Positions 5,921 through 14,909 of a stretch of 26,137 nt of DNA are shown in pieces; within the stretch, counting starts at the first letter, position 1; each line of letters starts with the position of its first letter. The stretch is from NCBI GenBank assembly GCA_030837825.1, contig JAUQYB010000005.1:1-26137 (forward strand), read 5' to 3'. The notes beneath the pieces were generated by a model. It did not search any database. It worked only from the letters and a program-made list of their open reading frames with translations, and was not told the origin of the DNA. Made by a program: the position numbers and the translations under genes. The stretch is from Albidovulum sp. Lineage in GTDB: Bacteria > Pseudomonadota > Alphaproteobacteria > Rhodobacterales > Rhodobacteraceae.

Positions 5921-8896
5921 TCAGCCCAGCACCGCGTCGCAGCGGGCGCAGGTGCCGCGATGGGCATGGCTGCCGACATCGGGCAGGATCTTCCAGCAGC
6001 GCTGGCATTTTTCGCCCTCGGCCGGCTCGAACACCACGCCGACGCCCGGCACCTCGGGCAGGCGGAACGCCTCCTGCGGTTCGGGATCGGCGGTCAGCAC
6101 CAGACCCGAGGTGATGCAGATGTCGGCGAAATCGACCGATTTCAGTGCCGCGAGCGTCTCCCGATCCTCGACATGGACCACGGGGGCGGCTTCGAGGCTG
6201 GCGCCGATCGTCTTGGCGGCGCGCTGGACCTCGAGCGCGGCGGTGACGACGCGGCGGACGCGGCGGACCTTCTCCCATTTCTGCGCCAGCGGCTCGTCGC
6301 GCCAGTCGGCGGGCGTGGCGGGAATGTCGAGCAGGTGGACGGAGGAGTCCTCTCCGGGGAAGCGCGACAGCCAGACGTCCTCCATCGTGAAGACGAGGAT
6401 CGGCGCGAGCCAGGTGGTGAGACGGTGGAAGAGGAGGTCGAGCACCGTGCGGGCGGCGCGGCGGCGCAGGCTCTCCGCGTCGTCGCAATAGAGCGCGTCC
6501 TTGCGGATGTCGAAGTAGAGCGCCGAGAGGTCCACCGTGCAGAAGGTGAAAAGCGTCTGGAACACGCCCTGGAAATCGTAGCGCTCGTAGCCCCGGCGCA
6601 CCGTGTGGTCGAGTTCGGCCCGCCGGTGCAGCACCCAGCGTTCCAGTTCCGGCATGTCGTCGGGCGCCACCCGCTCAGCCTCGGTGAATCCCGCGAGGCT
6701 GCCGAGGATGAAGCGCAGCGTGTTCCTCAGCCGCCGGTAGCTGTCGGCGGTGCCTTTCAGGATTTCCTTCCCGATCCGCAGGTCCTGCGTATAGTCCGAC
6801 TGCGCCACCCAGAGCCGCAGGATGTCGGCGCCGTATTCGTCGATCACCGCCTGCGGCGCCACGGTGTTGCCGAGCGACTTGGACATTTTCATGCCCTTCT
6901 CGTCGAGCGTGAAGCCGTGGGTCAGCACCCCCCGGTAGGGGGCGCGGCCGCGCGTGCCGCAGGCTTGCAGCAGCGAGGAATGGAACCAGCCGCGGTGCTG
7001 GTCGGTGCCCTCGAGGTAGAGGTCGGCGATCCCGTCCGCCGTGCCGTCGGGCCGGTCGCGGAGCACGAAGGCATGGGTGGAGCCAGAGTCGAACCAGACA
7101 TCGAGCACGTCGAAGACCTGGTTGTAATCCTGCGGATCGACGATTCCCTTGAGCACACGCTCCTTGAATCCCTGCACATACCAGACATCGGCGCCTTCGG
7201 CCTCGAAGGCGGCGACGATCCTTGCGTTGACCTCGGCGTCCTGCAGAAGGAAGTCGGGATCAGCGGGTTGCGCGCCCTTCCTGACAAAGCAGGTGAGCGG
7301 CACGCCCCAGGCGCGCTGGCGGCTCAGCACCCAGTCGGGCCGCGCCGCGATCATCGAATGGAGCCGGTTGCGCCCCGTGGGCGGCGTCCAGGTGACAAGC
7401 TCGTCGATTGAGGTCAGCGCGCGGGCGCGGATCGTGTCGCCGTGCTCGCCCAGCCCGTCGTCGAGCCTGCGGTCGATGGCAACGAACCATTGCGGCGTGT
7501 TGCGGTAGATCAGCGGCGCCTTGGAGCGCCAGCTATGTGGGTAGGAATGCTTGAGCTTGCCCTTGGCGAAGAGCGCGCCCGAATAGGCCAGTTGCTTGAT
7601 GACCGAGACGTTGGCGGGGCCCTCCTTGCCGTCGGGCAGGATGATGTGCTGGCCGCCGAAGAGCGGCAGGTCGGGGCGGAAGCTGCCGTCCGGCTCGACG
7701 TTGTAGGTCATCGGCAGGCCGAACTTCAGGCCGAGCTGGTAGTCGTCGTCGCCGTGGCTCGGCGCGGTGTGGACGAAGCCGGTGCCGGCGTCGTCGGTGA
7801 CATGATCGCCGGGGAGAAGGGGGACGTCGTAGTCCCATTCCGTAACCACCTTGCCATCGGCGTCTTTGATGCCACGGAAGGGATGTGCGAGCGTGAACGT
7901 TTTCAACGACTGCGCGGGCACATCGCACAGCTCACGGAACCTAGTCACCTTCGCTTGGCTGAAAACTTGATCGCGCAAATCGGAGGCAAAGATCAAGACT
8001 TCGCCCGGTTCCGCGCTGCTGCCGTCAGCAACCTCTTCTACCTTGAACGCGGTGTAGACTATTTCAGGATTAAACGCGACGGCGCGGTTCTGCGGAATGG
8101 TCCACGGTGTTGTAGTCCAAATAAGGACTGAGCCACCCTTCACGTCTTCGAAGTATTGGCGGCCATCCGGTCCTCCGACCACAGTTTGCACTATGAGTTC
8201 TTCGACTCGGTCGACCGGAAACCGCACCCAGATCGTATGGCTTGTATGGTCGTGATACTCGACCTCGGCCTCGGCCAGCGCGGTCTTCTCCACCGGCGAC
8301 CACATCACCGGCTTCGATCCGCGGTAGAGCGAGCCGTTCATCAGGAACTTCAGGAATTCCTGCGCGATCACCGCCTCGGCGTGGTAGGCCATCGTCAGGT
8401 AGGGGTCGGCCCAGTTGCCGGTGACGCCGAGGCGCTTGCACTCCTCGCGCTGGACGTCGATCCAGCCTTCGGCGAAGCGGCGGCATTCCTGGCGGAAGGC
8501 AACGATGTCGACCTCGTCCTTGTTCTGCCCCTTGGCGCGATACTGTTCCTCGATCTTCCATTCGATCGGCAGGCCGTGGCAGTCCCAGCCGGGCACGTAG
8601 CGGCTGTCCTTGCCCATCATCTGCTGCGACCGGACCACCATGTCCTTCAGCACCTTGTTCAGCGCGTGGCCGATGTGCAGGTGACCGTTGGCGTAAGGAG
8701 GCCCGTCGTGGAGGACGAAGCTTTCGCGCCCCTGCTTTTCGCGCAGCCGGTCGTAGACCCCGATCCTTTCCCAGCGGGCAAGCCATTCGGGCTCGCGCTG
8801 CGGCAGGGCTGCGCGCATCGGGAAATCGGTCTCGGGCAGGAAGACGGTGTCACGGTAGTCGGGGCTGTCGTCGCGGGTCGGCGTGTCGGCGCACAT
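5921..8896 (-). CDS. ileS: Isoleucine--tRNA ligase
   Basis: Class I aminoacyl-tRNA synthetase charging tRNA-Ile, 991 residues from the chosen start. The HIGH signature is in GHLHIGHALNK (residues about 74-77), the CP1 editing domain contains the WTTTPWTIP motif, and KMSKS is at about residue 670 (KMSKSLGNTVAPQ). The C-terminus ends with a zinc finger of two CxxC pairs (CQRC, CARC). The ATG at 8894-8896 has AAGGA 9 nt upstream and gives the MCADTP start remembered from rhodobacterial homologues; the longer frame to 8929 lacks a ribosome site. Oddity: bases about 7861-8220, inside the editing domain, average 56% GC by hand count against about 73% in a sampled flanking block, suggesting a recombined patch. 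No frameshift is visible. Confidence 0.98.
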   Translation of the reverse strand: MCADTPTRDDSPDYRDTVFLPETDFPMRAALPQREPEWLARWERIGVYDRLREKQGRESFVLHDGPPYANGHLHIGHALNKVLKDMVVRSQQMMGKDSRYVPGWDCHGLPIEWKIEEQYRAKGQNKDEVDIVAFRQECRRFAEGWIDVQREECKRLGVTGNWADPYLTMAYHAEAVIAQEFLKFLMNGSLYRGSKPVMWSPVEKTALAEAEVEYHDHTSHTIWVRFPVDRVEELIVQTVVGGPDGRQYFEDVKGGSVLIWTTTPWTIPQNRAVAFNPEIVYTAFKVEEVADGSSAEPGEVLIFASDLRDQVFSQAKVTRFRELCDVPAQSLKTFTLAHPFRGIKDADGKVVTEWDYDVPLLPGDHVTDDAGTGFVHTAPSHGDDDYQLGLKFGLPMTYNVEPDGSFRPDLPLFGGQHIILPDGKEGPANVSVIKQLAYSGALFAKGKLKHSYPHSWRSKAPLIYRNTPQWFVAIDRRLDDGLGEHGDTIRARALTSIDELVTWTPPTGRNRLHSMIAARPDWVLSRQRAWGVPLTCFVRKGAQPADPDFLLQDAEVNARIVAAFEAEGADVWYVQGFKERVLKGIVDPQDYNQVFDVLDVWFDSGSTHAFVLRDRPDGTADGIADLYLEGTDQHRGWFHSSLLQACGTRGRAPYRGVLTHGFTLDEKGMKMSKSLGNTVAPQAVIDEYGADILRLWVAQSDYTQDLRIGKEILKGTADSYRRLRNTLRFILGSLAGFTEAERVAPDDMPELERWVLHRRAELDHTVRRGYERYDFQGVFQTLFTFCTVDLSALYFDIRKDALYCDDAESLRRRAARTVLDLLFHRLTTWLAPILVFTMEDVWLSRFPGEDSSVHLLDIPATPADWRDEPLAQKWEKVRRVRRVVTAALEVQRAAKTIGASLEAAPVVHVEDRETLAALKSVDFADICITSGLVLTADPEPQEAFRLPEVPGVGVVFEPAEGEKCQRCWKILPDVGSHAHRGTCARCDAVLG

Positions 8897-9031
8897 CTCG
8901 GGCGGTCCTTCGGAAATCCTTGGAAACATGGTCGGCGCGACGGCTCAGGCGCCTTTTCCCGGCGACTGATGGATCAGACCGCCGGGCCGCTAATTCGAAT
9001 GACGATCGCTGACATGCGCTTCATGGCCCGC

Positions 9032-9060
9032 CTTATAGGAAACCGCAAACCGGGGGTAAA
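9032..9060 (-). promoter_or_regulatory. Candidate sigma70-type promoter for ileS
   Basis: On the minus strand TTTACC (9055-9060, 4/6) and TATAAG (9032-9037, 5/6) are separated by exactly 17 nt. This would give an ileS leader of about 130 nt. It lies in the divergent gap between ileS and the truncated haemoglobin gene. I see no T-box or other recognisable riboswitch in the leader. Confidence 0.45.
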
Positions 9061-9132
9061 GTGGGCGCGGCATCGCCGGCCTTGCCTTGATGCGCCTGGG
9101 CGCGCAAGGATCGGCGGTGAAAGGAGACCCTG

Positions 9133-9540
9133 GTGCCCCCGCTTCCCCCGCGCATTGCCGTCACGCCCGCTGAGATCGACCGCGTCGTGGCCGATTTCTA
9201 CGCCGCGGTCAGGGTGCATCCCGGTCTCGGCCCGGTCTTTGCCGCCCATGTGACGGACTGGCCGGCGCATGAGGCGAAGATCGCCGGCTTCTGGCGCAAC
9301 GCGATCCTTTTCGAGCGAAGCTATGACGGCAATCCGCTGCAGGTCCACCGCGACGCGGGCAACGTGCGGCCGGGGATGTTCGACACCTGGCTTGGCCTCT
9401 TCGACTCCGTCCTCACCCGCAACCTCGCGCCAGAGGCGGCCGCGGGCTGGTCCGCGCTCGCCCATCGCATCGGCCGCAGCCTGCGCTATGGCGTGGCGGA
9501 GGCCGACACGGCTCCGGGGGGCGCGCCGAAGCTCAGCTAG
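9133..9540 (+). CDS. Group III truncated haemoglobin
   Basis: This small haem protein of 135 residues belongs to the 2-on-2 globins, proposed in other bacteria to bind O2 or NO. Group III features visible are the FAAHVTDWPAHEAKIAGFW segment (distal side), YDGNPLQVH with the probable proximal haem ligand His72, and the FDTWLGLF helix, ending in an ARS-like helix AHRIGRSLRYG. Translation starts at a GTG (9133-9135) preceded by AAGGAG at 9121-9126. The last 8 bases overlap the 3' end of the opposite-strand DUF2339 gene. No nearby NO-related gene gives further hints, so the physiological ligand is unknown. Confidence 0.93.
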   Translation: MPPLPPRIAVTPAEIDRVVADFYAAVRVHPGLGPVFAAHVTDWPAHEAKIAGFWRNAILFERSYDGNPLQVHRDAGNVRPGMFDTWLGLFDSVLTRNLAPEAAAGWSALAHRIGRSLRYGVAEADTAPGGAPKLS

Positions 9541-12307
9541 CGTCCGGCCGCTCGCCCCGCCCCGCCGCCCAGCGGTTGAGCCAGGCGAGCGCCGCGAGCG
9601 ACAGGCCGAGCGCGAGGAAGGAGAAGACGCGGGTCAGCCCGGTCAGACCCGAGGCGTCGATCAGGAACACCTTGGCGATGGTCAGCGCGATCACCGTCAT
9701 GGCGATCCGGCGCAGCCCCTGCGACTGCCGCGCGATCGCCTGGTAGAGCAGCGCCGCACCCACCGCCATCAGCGCGATTGTGTAGCTGTAAAGCTCGGGC
9801 TGGGTGACGCCCGGCACCGAAAGATCGGGGCCGCGCCAGAAGCGGCGGATCTCGAGCAGCACATAGACCGACGAGAGCGCCGCCCCCGCCGCCAGCACCG
9901 CGGCCCTCAGCCAGCCCGGCAGGTGCCCGAGGGAGCGCCACGCCGCCAGAAGGATGAGCCCCGGCAGGAGATAGGCGACCATCAGCGTATCGAGGGCCAG
10001 CGGTCCGCGCACCAGATGCGCCTCGCCGCCCCAGTCGGCCATGACCGGATTGGCGAGGGTGAGCGAGGCGAAGGTGCCGCCCGCCCAGATCAGCCCGGCG
10101 ACAGCGGCGACGGCGCCGCGCACCTTGCGCATCCAGCCGGGCAGGGTCATCCGGTAGAGCTGCGCCAATGCGACGATGAGCCAGGGCATCGCGTTGAGGG
10201 CGAGCCCCCAGTGGCTGCCAAGGTCGTTCCCTTCCCCGCCCGTCAGCCAGCGCGAGACGAGGACGTTGCCAAGAAGCGCCGCGGCCGAGGCGCCGCCGCT
10301 TTCGAGGAAGGCTCGCGCACCGGGCCGCGAGAGGCCCGCGGTCAGCCAGAGCGCGGCGGCTGCCGCGGCGGCGACCCCGCCATAGGCGGCGACGGCCTCC
10401 CACAGGGCGGCGGTGTCGATGGCCCAGGGCAGGCCGGGGTCGATCACGAGCCGCCAGCCGAGGAGCAGAACGCCGGCCTGGATGAAGACCCCCATCTCGG
10501 GCAGGCGGAAGCGCCGGTCGAGCGCGGCCGCGACGACCAGGAGCACCGACAGCGCCAGCGTCAGCGCGCCCTTCGTCACGATGAGGAACAGCGCCAGCGC
10601 GATCAGCGACAGTGTCGAGAGCACCATGTAGGCCGCGCGCCGCATGTCGCCCCCGTCGCTGCGGGCGAAGGCCGTGGCAAGCCCCGCCATCAGCGCGGCA
10701 AGCGCGATGACGTGAAGTGCCCACGGGTAGGCGCCAAGCGCGGCGGACGGGGTCCAGAACAGCTCCAGCACCAGCGCGGCGAGCGGCGCCACAAGCGCCG
10801 CCCCCGCCGCCCAGAAGGGTTTCAGCCGCCCCGCCCCGCCGCTCGTCCAGGCGGCGGCGAGCGTGATCGCCGTTGCCATCACCAGGAGGACGGTGACCGT
10901 CATCGGCGCCGCGGTTTCCGGCCCGCGAAGCGCGATCGCCCTGCCTGCGAGGTCCGCCGCCAGCGGGCCGCCATCGAGCCCCTCCAGCCCGAGGCGGACA
11001 AGGAAGGCCGCCGCCGGCAGCACCGTCAGGTCCGACAGCGCCCGCGCCGTGCCCGACCAGACGGTGAGCGCGAGCGCGAGCGCGGCGAGGCAGAGGTAGA
11101 CGAGCAGGCTTTCGGCCGGGGTCGCAGTGTCGCGGAGGAGAAGGAGGAGGCTCGCCGCCGCCACCGTGCCGCCGGCGAGCCTCGTCGGGAAGATCGGCCG
11201 GCCCCGGCGCAGCGCCATCTCCGCCAGCATCGCGCCCGCATGGTCGGGCAGGAGCGCGCGCGCGGGCACCAGAATGGCCAGCCCCGTGATGGCCACCAGC
11301 ATCAGCGCGAACCAGCCCGGTCCGCCGGCCCCCGCCAGCACCAGCCAGCCGCCGGCGATGCCGAGCACCACGGCAAGGACCGAGACCCAGGCCCAGCGGC
11401 GGATCGTATCGACAACAAGCCCGGTGCCGGCGATGACCGCGAAATAGCCATAGAGCCACCAGGGCGCCTCGCTTTCGCCGCCGACGATGAAGGGGGCCGC
11501 GGCCGCACCCAGAAGCCCGACGGCGGCAAGGAAGGCGCCGTGGAACCAGCCCAGCGTGATGGCGAGAAGCGCCGTCGCGACGATCCCCGCAAAGGCGGTC
11601 TCCGGCCCGATCAGGCCGTAGAGCTGCCGCGCCGCCACCACGCCGCCGAAGATCGAGACGATCCCGGCGCCGGAGAAGGTCGAGGGCAGGTAGGCGGCGG
11701 GATCGTCCTTTCCGTCGCCCCAGCGGCGGCGGACCAGCTCTCCCCCGGCGATGAGGAGAAGGCCGAAGAGGATCGCCGCCGCAACCCGCGCGGCCGGCGG
11801 CAGGAGGCCGTTCTCGATCCCGTATTGCACGAAGAAGATGCCGGCGAGCGCCAGCGACAGCGCCGCGACGGCGAAGACCCAGTTGGCCTTGATCCAGTCG
11901 GCGAGGGCCGAGACCCGCTCCGCCGCGGCGGGGGGCGGTGGCGGTGCCGGATGGGACGGAGGCCCGGGAGGGGTCGGCAGCTTCGCCCAGGGGCCGGACA
12001 CCTCGGCCACATCGGGGTCGGCGGCTACGGGCATCTCGGGCGCAGGCGGGGCCTCGGGCCCGGGTGCGGGCGCAGGCGGGGCCTCGGGCGCGGTGACCGC
12101 CGCCGGCGCCAGCGCCTGCGGCACCTCGGCCCTCGCCCGCACCGCATGGCGCAGATCGCCGAGCACCCGGCCCTGATCGGAGAGCCCGCGCTCCAGCGTC
12201 TCGATCCGCCGCTTCAGCCCGCCGACCGCGACCAGCAGCACCACCACCGCAACCGGCAGCGCCAGCGCCACAAACCCCGCCAGCGCGAAAAGAACCTCGA
12301 ACCCCAT
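9533..12307 (-). CDS. DUF2339 family large polytopic membrane protein
   Basis: The 924-residue protein has an N-terminal membrane helix (VLFALAGFVALALPVAVVV), a short coiled coil (LKRRIETLERGLSDQGRV), an Ala/Pro-rich linker, and then a very long array of hydrophobic helices (20 or more) to the C-terminus. This layout is that of DUF2339 proteins, whose function is not established; they are inner-membrane proteins. The frame is open to 12355, but the ATG at 12305-12307 has a strong GGAGGG (12317-12322) 9 nt upstream and is preferred. It follows the YcjF-like gene by 76 bp on the same strand, so co-transcription is plausible. It overlaps the truncated haemoglobin gene tail-to-tail by 8 bp. Confidence 0.88.
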   Translation of the reverse strand: MGFEVLFALAGFVALALPVAVVVLLVAVGGLKRRIETLERGLSDQGRVLGDLRHAVRARAEVPQALAPAAVTAPEAPPAPAPGPEAPPAPEMPVAADPDVAEVSGPWAKLPTPPGPPSHPAPPPPPAAAERVSALADWIKANWVFAVAALSLALAGIFFVQYGIENGLLPPAARVAAAILFGLLLIAGGELVRRRWGDGKDDPAAYLPSTFSGAGIVSIFGGVVAARQLYGLIGPETAFAGIVATALLAITLGWFHGAFLAAVGLLGAAAAPFIVGGESEAPWWLYGYFAVIAGTGLVVDTIRRWAWVSVLAVVLGIAGGWLVLAGAGGPGWFALMLVAITGLAILVPARALLPDHAGAMLAEMALRRGRPIFPTRLAGGTVAAASLLLLLRDTATPAESLLVYLCLAALALALTVWSGTARALSDLTVLPAAAFLVRLGLEGLDGGPLAADLAGRAIALRGPETAAPMTVTVLLVMATAITLAAAWTSGGAGRLKPFWAAGAALVAPLAALVLELFWTPSAALGAYPWALHVIALAALMAGLATAFARSDGGDMRRAAYMVLSTLSLIALALFLIVTKGALTLALSVLLVVAAALDRRFRLPEMGVFIQAGVLLLGWRLVIDPGLPWAIDTAALWEAVAAYGGVAAAAAAALWLTAGLSRPGARAFLESGGASAAALLGNVLVSRWLTGGEGNDLGSHWGLALNAMPWLIVALAQLYRMTLPGWMRKVRGAVAAVAGLIWAGGTFASLTLANPVMADWGGEAHLVRGPLALDTLMVAYLLPGLILLAAWRSLGHLPGWLRAAVLAAGAALSSVYVLLEIRRFWRGPDLSVPGVTQPELYSYTIALMAVGAALLYQAIARQSQGLRRIAMTVIALTIAKVFLIDASGLTGLTRVFSFLALGLSLAALAWLNRWAAGRGERPDAS

Positions 12308-12383
12308 TACGCCCGTCCCTCCGCCCGGTTGCCCCGGGGCCGTTTCATGCCCCATTCATAGCGCAAAGCCGGGGCGCGGGAAG

Positions 12384-13403
12384 TCAGGATTTCCCCTCGT
12401 CCGCCGCGGCGCGGCCCGCGCCGAAGAGCCCCGCGAGCGCCCGGCTCACCAGATTGGTGACCCGCGGCTTCGGCAGGACCGCGAACGGCAGCGGCCGGCA
12501 GACCTCGATCGCGGCGACACCCACCCGCGCCGTCAGCGCGCCGTTGACGACGCCCTCGCCGAAGCGCCGCGACAGCTTCGACAGGAGCCCGCCTCCGGCG
12601 ACCGACTGGATCAGGTCGTCGCCCACCGCCACCGCGCCGGTGGCGACGAGATGGGTCAGCACCGTGCGCAACAGCCGCCAGCCGCCGATCGCGCCGGCAC
12701 GGCCGCCGTAGACCTCGGCGATGCGGCGGATCATCCTGAGGTTCACCGTCAGCGCCGCGGCCACATCGGCGAGCGCCAGCGGCACGAAGGCGGTCACCGT
12801 CGCCACCTGCCGCGCCGCGCTCTCGATCTCGGCCCGCGCGGCGCGGTCGAGCGGCGCCATCAACTCGGCCTCGGCAAGGTGCAGAAGCGCATCGGCATCG
12901 AACACGTCGCCCCGCCGTTCCGCCAGCCGCGCCCGGCCCCAGGCGGTATCCTCGCGCGCGGCATAAAGCGCGATCAGCCCGTCGACGACCCGGCCCGCGG
13001 CCCCGGTGTCGCCCGAGGCCACGGCCGCCAGCGCCGCCCGGTGCACCCGGTCGAGCCGGGCGAGGCGCGTCCAGGCCGCCGCCTCGCGCAGCGCCACCAG
13101 AAGCGCCGCCAGCACGAAAAGCCCGGTCAGCCCCGCCGCGATCCAGCCGAGCAGCGGATGTGTGGCAAGCAGCCCCTCGACGAAGCGCCAGGTGGCGACC
13201 GAGGCCATGAAGCCGACGAGTGCGGTGGCCGACCCCCAGAAGAAGCGGCCGAGCCGCGAGCGTGGCCGTGCTGCCAGCACCGCGACGGTCTGCATCGCCT
13301 TTCCCTGCGGCGCCGCCGCGTCGGGCACCGCGGGCGCGGCATCGGGGCCGACCGCGGCGGCCTCTTCGCGCTCGATCAGGACCGGGCCTTTCGGATTCGC
13401 CAT
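12384..13403 (-). CDS. ycjF: YcjF-like inner membrane protein (TIGR01620 / DUF697 type)
   Basis: The 339-residue protein has an acidic/Ala-Pro-rich N-terminus, two adjacent membrane helices (residues about 57-105), and a C-terminal DUF697-like region with alternating amphipathic helices. Pairing with the YcjX-type P-loop protein directly upstream is the classic arrangement seen beside the phage-shock genes of E. coli. The chosen ATG (13401-13403) has GTGAGG five nt upstream and lies 7 nt after the ycjX stop; a longer GTG start at 13424 would overlap ycjX by 14 bp. The molecular role is unknown, though the pair is stress-associated in enterobacteria. No psp genes are in this window. Confidence 0.85.
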   Translation of the reverse strand: MANPKGPVLIEREEAAAVGPDAAPAVPDAAAPQGKAMQTVAVLAARPRSRLGRFFWGSATALVGFMASVATWRFVEGLLATHPLLGWIAAGLTGLFVLAALLVALREAAAWTRLARLDRVHRAALAAVASGDTGAAGRVVDGLIALYAAREDTAWGRARLAERRGDVFDADALLHLAEAELMAPLDRAARAEIESAARQVATVTAFVPLALADVAAALTVNLRMIRRIAEVYGGRAGAIGGWRLLRTVLTHLVATGAVAVGDDLIQSVAGGGLLSKLSRRFGEGVVNGALTARVGVAAIEVCRPLPFAVLPKPRVTNLVSRALAGLFGAGRAAADEGKS

Positions 13404-13410
13404 CAATGCC

Positions 13411-14814
13411 TCACAACCTGTCACCGATCAGGAACTCCGCCGCCCGGTCGAGCCTGATGTGCGGCGGCCCCTCGCCCGGCTTCAGCCTGAGCCGCGCGGG
13501 TGCGAAGTTCATCACCCGGTAGTCGGCGTCGAGCCATCCCGCCGCCCCCTGGCGCGCCGGCGCGAGGATCTCGGCGGGGTTCTGCGGCAGCTCGCCGGCA
13601 TAGGCCGTCGCCTCCCGCCCCGTCGCCAGAAGCCGGCCGCGCACGGCGTCGAGCGTGCGGCCCTCGTGGCTCACCGTCTCCTCCACCGTGGCGCGAAGGC
13701 CGGCGATCGACATCGCGGCGGTGTCGGCGCCGGCGAAATCGGCGCGGTCCTTCGCCTCGCGCATCAGCGCGGCCATGATCGCGGTCAGCTTCATGTGCTC
13801 GCTGTGGTGCAGATGGTCGGCCTTGGTCGCGGCGAAGAGGATGCGCTCCACCCGCCGCGTCCCCAGAAGCCCCATCAGCCAGCCGACCTTGCCGGGCCGG
13901 AAGGCCGCGAGAATGTCGGCCATCGCGGTGCGCATGTCCTCCACCGCCTTCGGGCCGGCGTGGATCGCGCCCAGCACGTCGACCAGCACCACCTGCCGGT
14001 CGATCCGGGCGAAATGGTCGCGGAAGAAGGGCTTCACCACCTTCTCCTTGTAGGCCTCGAAGCGCCGCTCCATCTCGCGCCGGAGCGACCCGCGCGGGGC
14101 CGTCGCGGGTTCGGGCAGCGGCGCGAAGGTCAGCACAGGCGAGCCTGCGAGGTCGCCGGGCAGGAGGAACCGCCCCGGCGTGCAGTCCGAATAGCCCGCC
14201 GCCCGCGCCGCATGAAGATACTGCGCGAAGGCATCCGCAAGCCGCTTCGCCACCGTCTCGTCCAGGGGCGCCCCGCCATCGACCTCCCCGAGCGCGGCGA
14301 GATAGCCCGCCGCCTCGGCCCGCCCGCCGATCCGTGCCAGCACGTCGCGCGCCCAGTCATCATAGCGCCGGTCCATCAGCCCGAGGTCCAGAAGCCACTC
14401 GCCGGGATAGTCGACAATGTCGAGGTGGAGCGTCCGCGGCCCCCGGACCGACCCCAGAAGCCCCGCCTCCTTCAGCCGGAACGACAGCCGCAGCTCGCTC
14501 ACCGCCCGGGTGCTTTCGGGCCAGTGCGGCTCGGGCCCGGTCAGCGCCGCCAGATGCGCCTCGTAGTCGAAGCGCGGCACGGTGTCGTCGGGCTGCGGCT
14601 GGAGGAAGGCCGACAGGATCCGCCCCTCGGCTGCGGCGCGCAGCCCCGGCATCCGGCCCCGGTCCATCAGGTTGGCGACCAGCGCGGTGATGAAGACGGT
14701 CTTGCCGGCGCGCGAGAGCCCGGTGACGCCGAGCCGGATCACCGGGTCGGAGAACGGCTGCGCCAGCCCCTCGATGGTCCGGCCGAGCCTGTCGGTGATG
14801 TCGGATAGCGCCAA
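13411..14814 (-). CDS. ycjX: YcjX-like P-loop NTPase (DUF463)
   Basis: The protein has 467 residues from the chosen start. The Walker A motif GLSRAGKT is at about residues 32-39 within VIRLGVTGLSRAGKTVFITA, followed by GRMPGLRA, characteristic of YcjX proteins; a Walker B-like stretch QVVLVDVLGAI lies in the second half. These are predicted GTP-binding proteins of poorly known function, associated with envelope stress in E. coli. The longest frame starts at 14880 and would run into the truA control region; a TTG (14812-14814) with GAGGGG six nt upstream gives MALSDITDRL and resembles the short N-termini of homologues, so it is preferred. ycjF follows 7 nt after the stop. Confidence 0.9.
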   Translation of the reverse strand: MALSDITDRLGRTIEGLAQPFSDPVIRLGVTGLSRAGKTVFITALVANLMDRGRMPGLRAAAEGRILSAFLQPQPDDTVPRFDYEAHLAALTGPEPHWPESTRAVSELRLSFRLKEAGLLGSVRGPRTLHLDIVDYPGEWLLDLGLMDRRYDDWARDVLARIGGRAEAAGYLAALGEVDGGAPLDETVAKRLADAFAQYLHAARAAGYSDCTPGRFLLPGDLAGSPVLTFAPLPEPATAPRGSLRREMERRFEAYKEKVVKPFFRDHFARIDRQVVLVDVLGAIHAGPKAVEDMRTAMADILAAFRPGKVGWLMGLLGTRRVERILFAATKADHLHHSEHMKLTAIMAALMREAKDRADFAGADTAAMSIAGLRATVEETVSHEGRTLDAVRGRLLATGREATAYAGELPQNPAEILAPARQGAAGWLDADYRVMNFAPARLRLKPGEGPPHIRLDRAAEFLIGDRL

Positions 14815-14909
14815 GACCTGCCCCTCGTTTCCGCCCCAAGATAGGCGGCGGGCGGCCGTATGGGTAGGGGCGATTGCCAAGGCCCGCCGGCCGGCGGTAA
14901 GGAAGCGCG

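Noticed and set aside
9085..9109. Interrupted inverted repeat CCTTG..GCGCC-TG-GGCGC.CAAGG before the truncated haemoglobin gene
   Set aside because: The stems are short and broken and the arrangement is likely by chance in GC-rich DNA; not strong enough for an operator call.
8897..9132. T-box or other leader riboswitch for ileS
   Set aside because: No specifier-loop/antiterminator arrangement or conserved T-box sequence could be seen; T-boxes are also rare in this phylum.
9269..12361. A 1030-codon open frame on the plus strand opposite the DUF2339 gene
   Set aside because: It is rich in Arg, Gln, His and Gly with no domain or membrane pattern, and it is the mirror of a convincing membrane protein gene; long antisense frames are common at this GC content.
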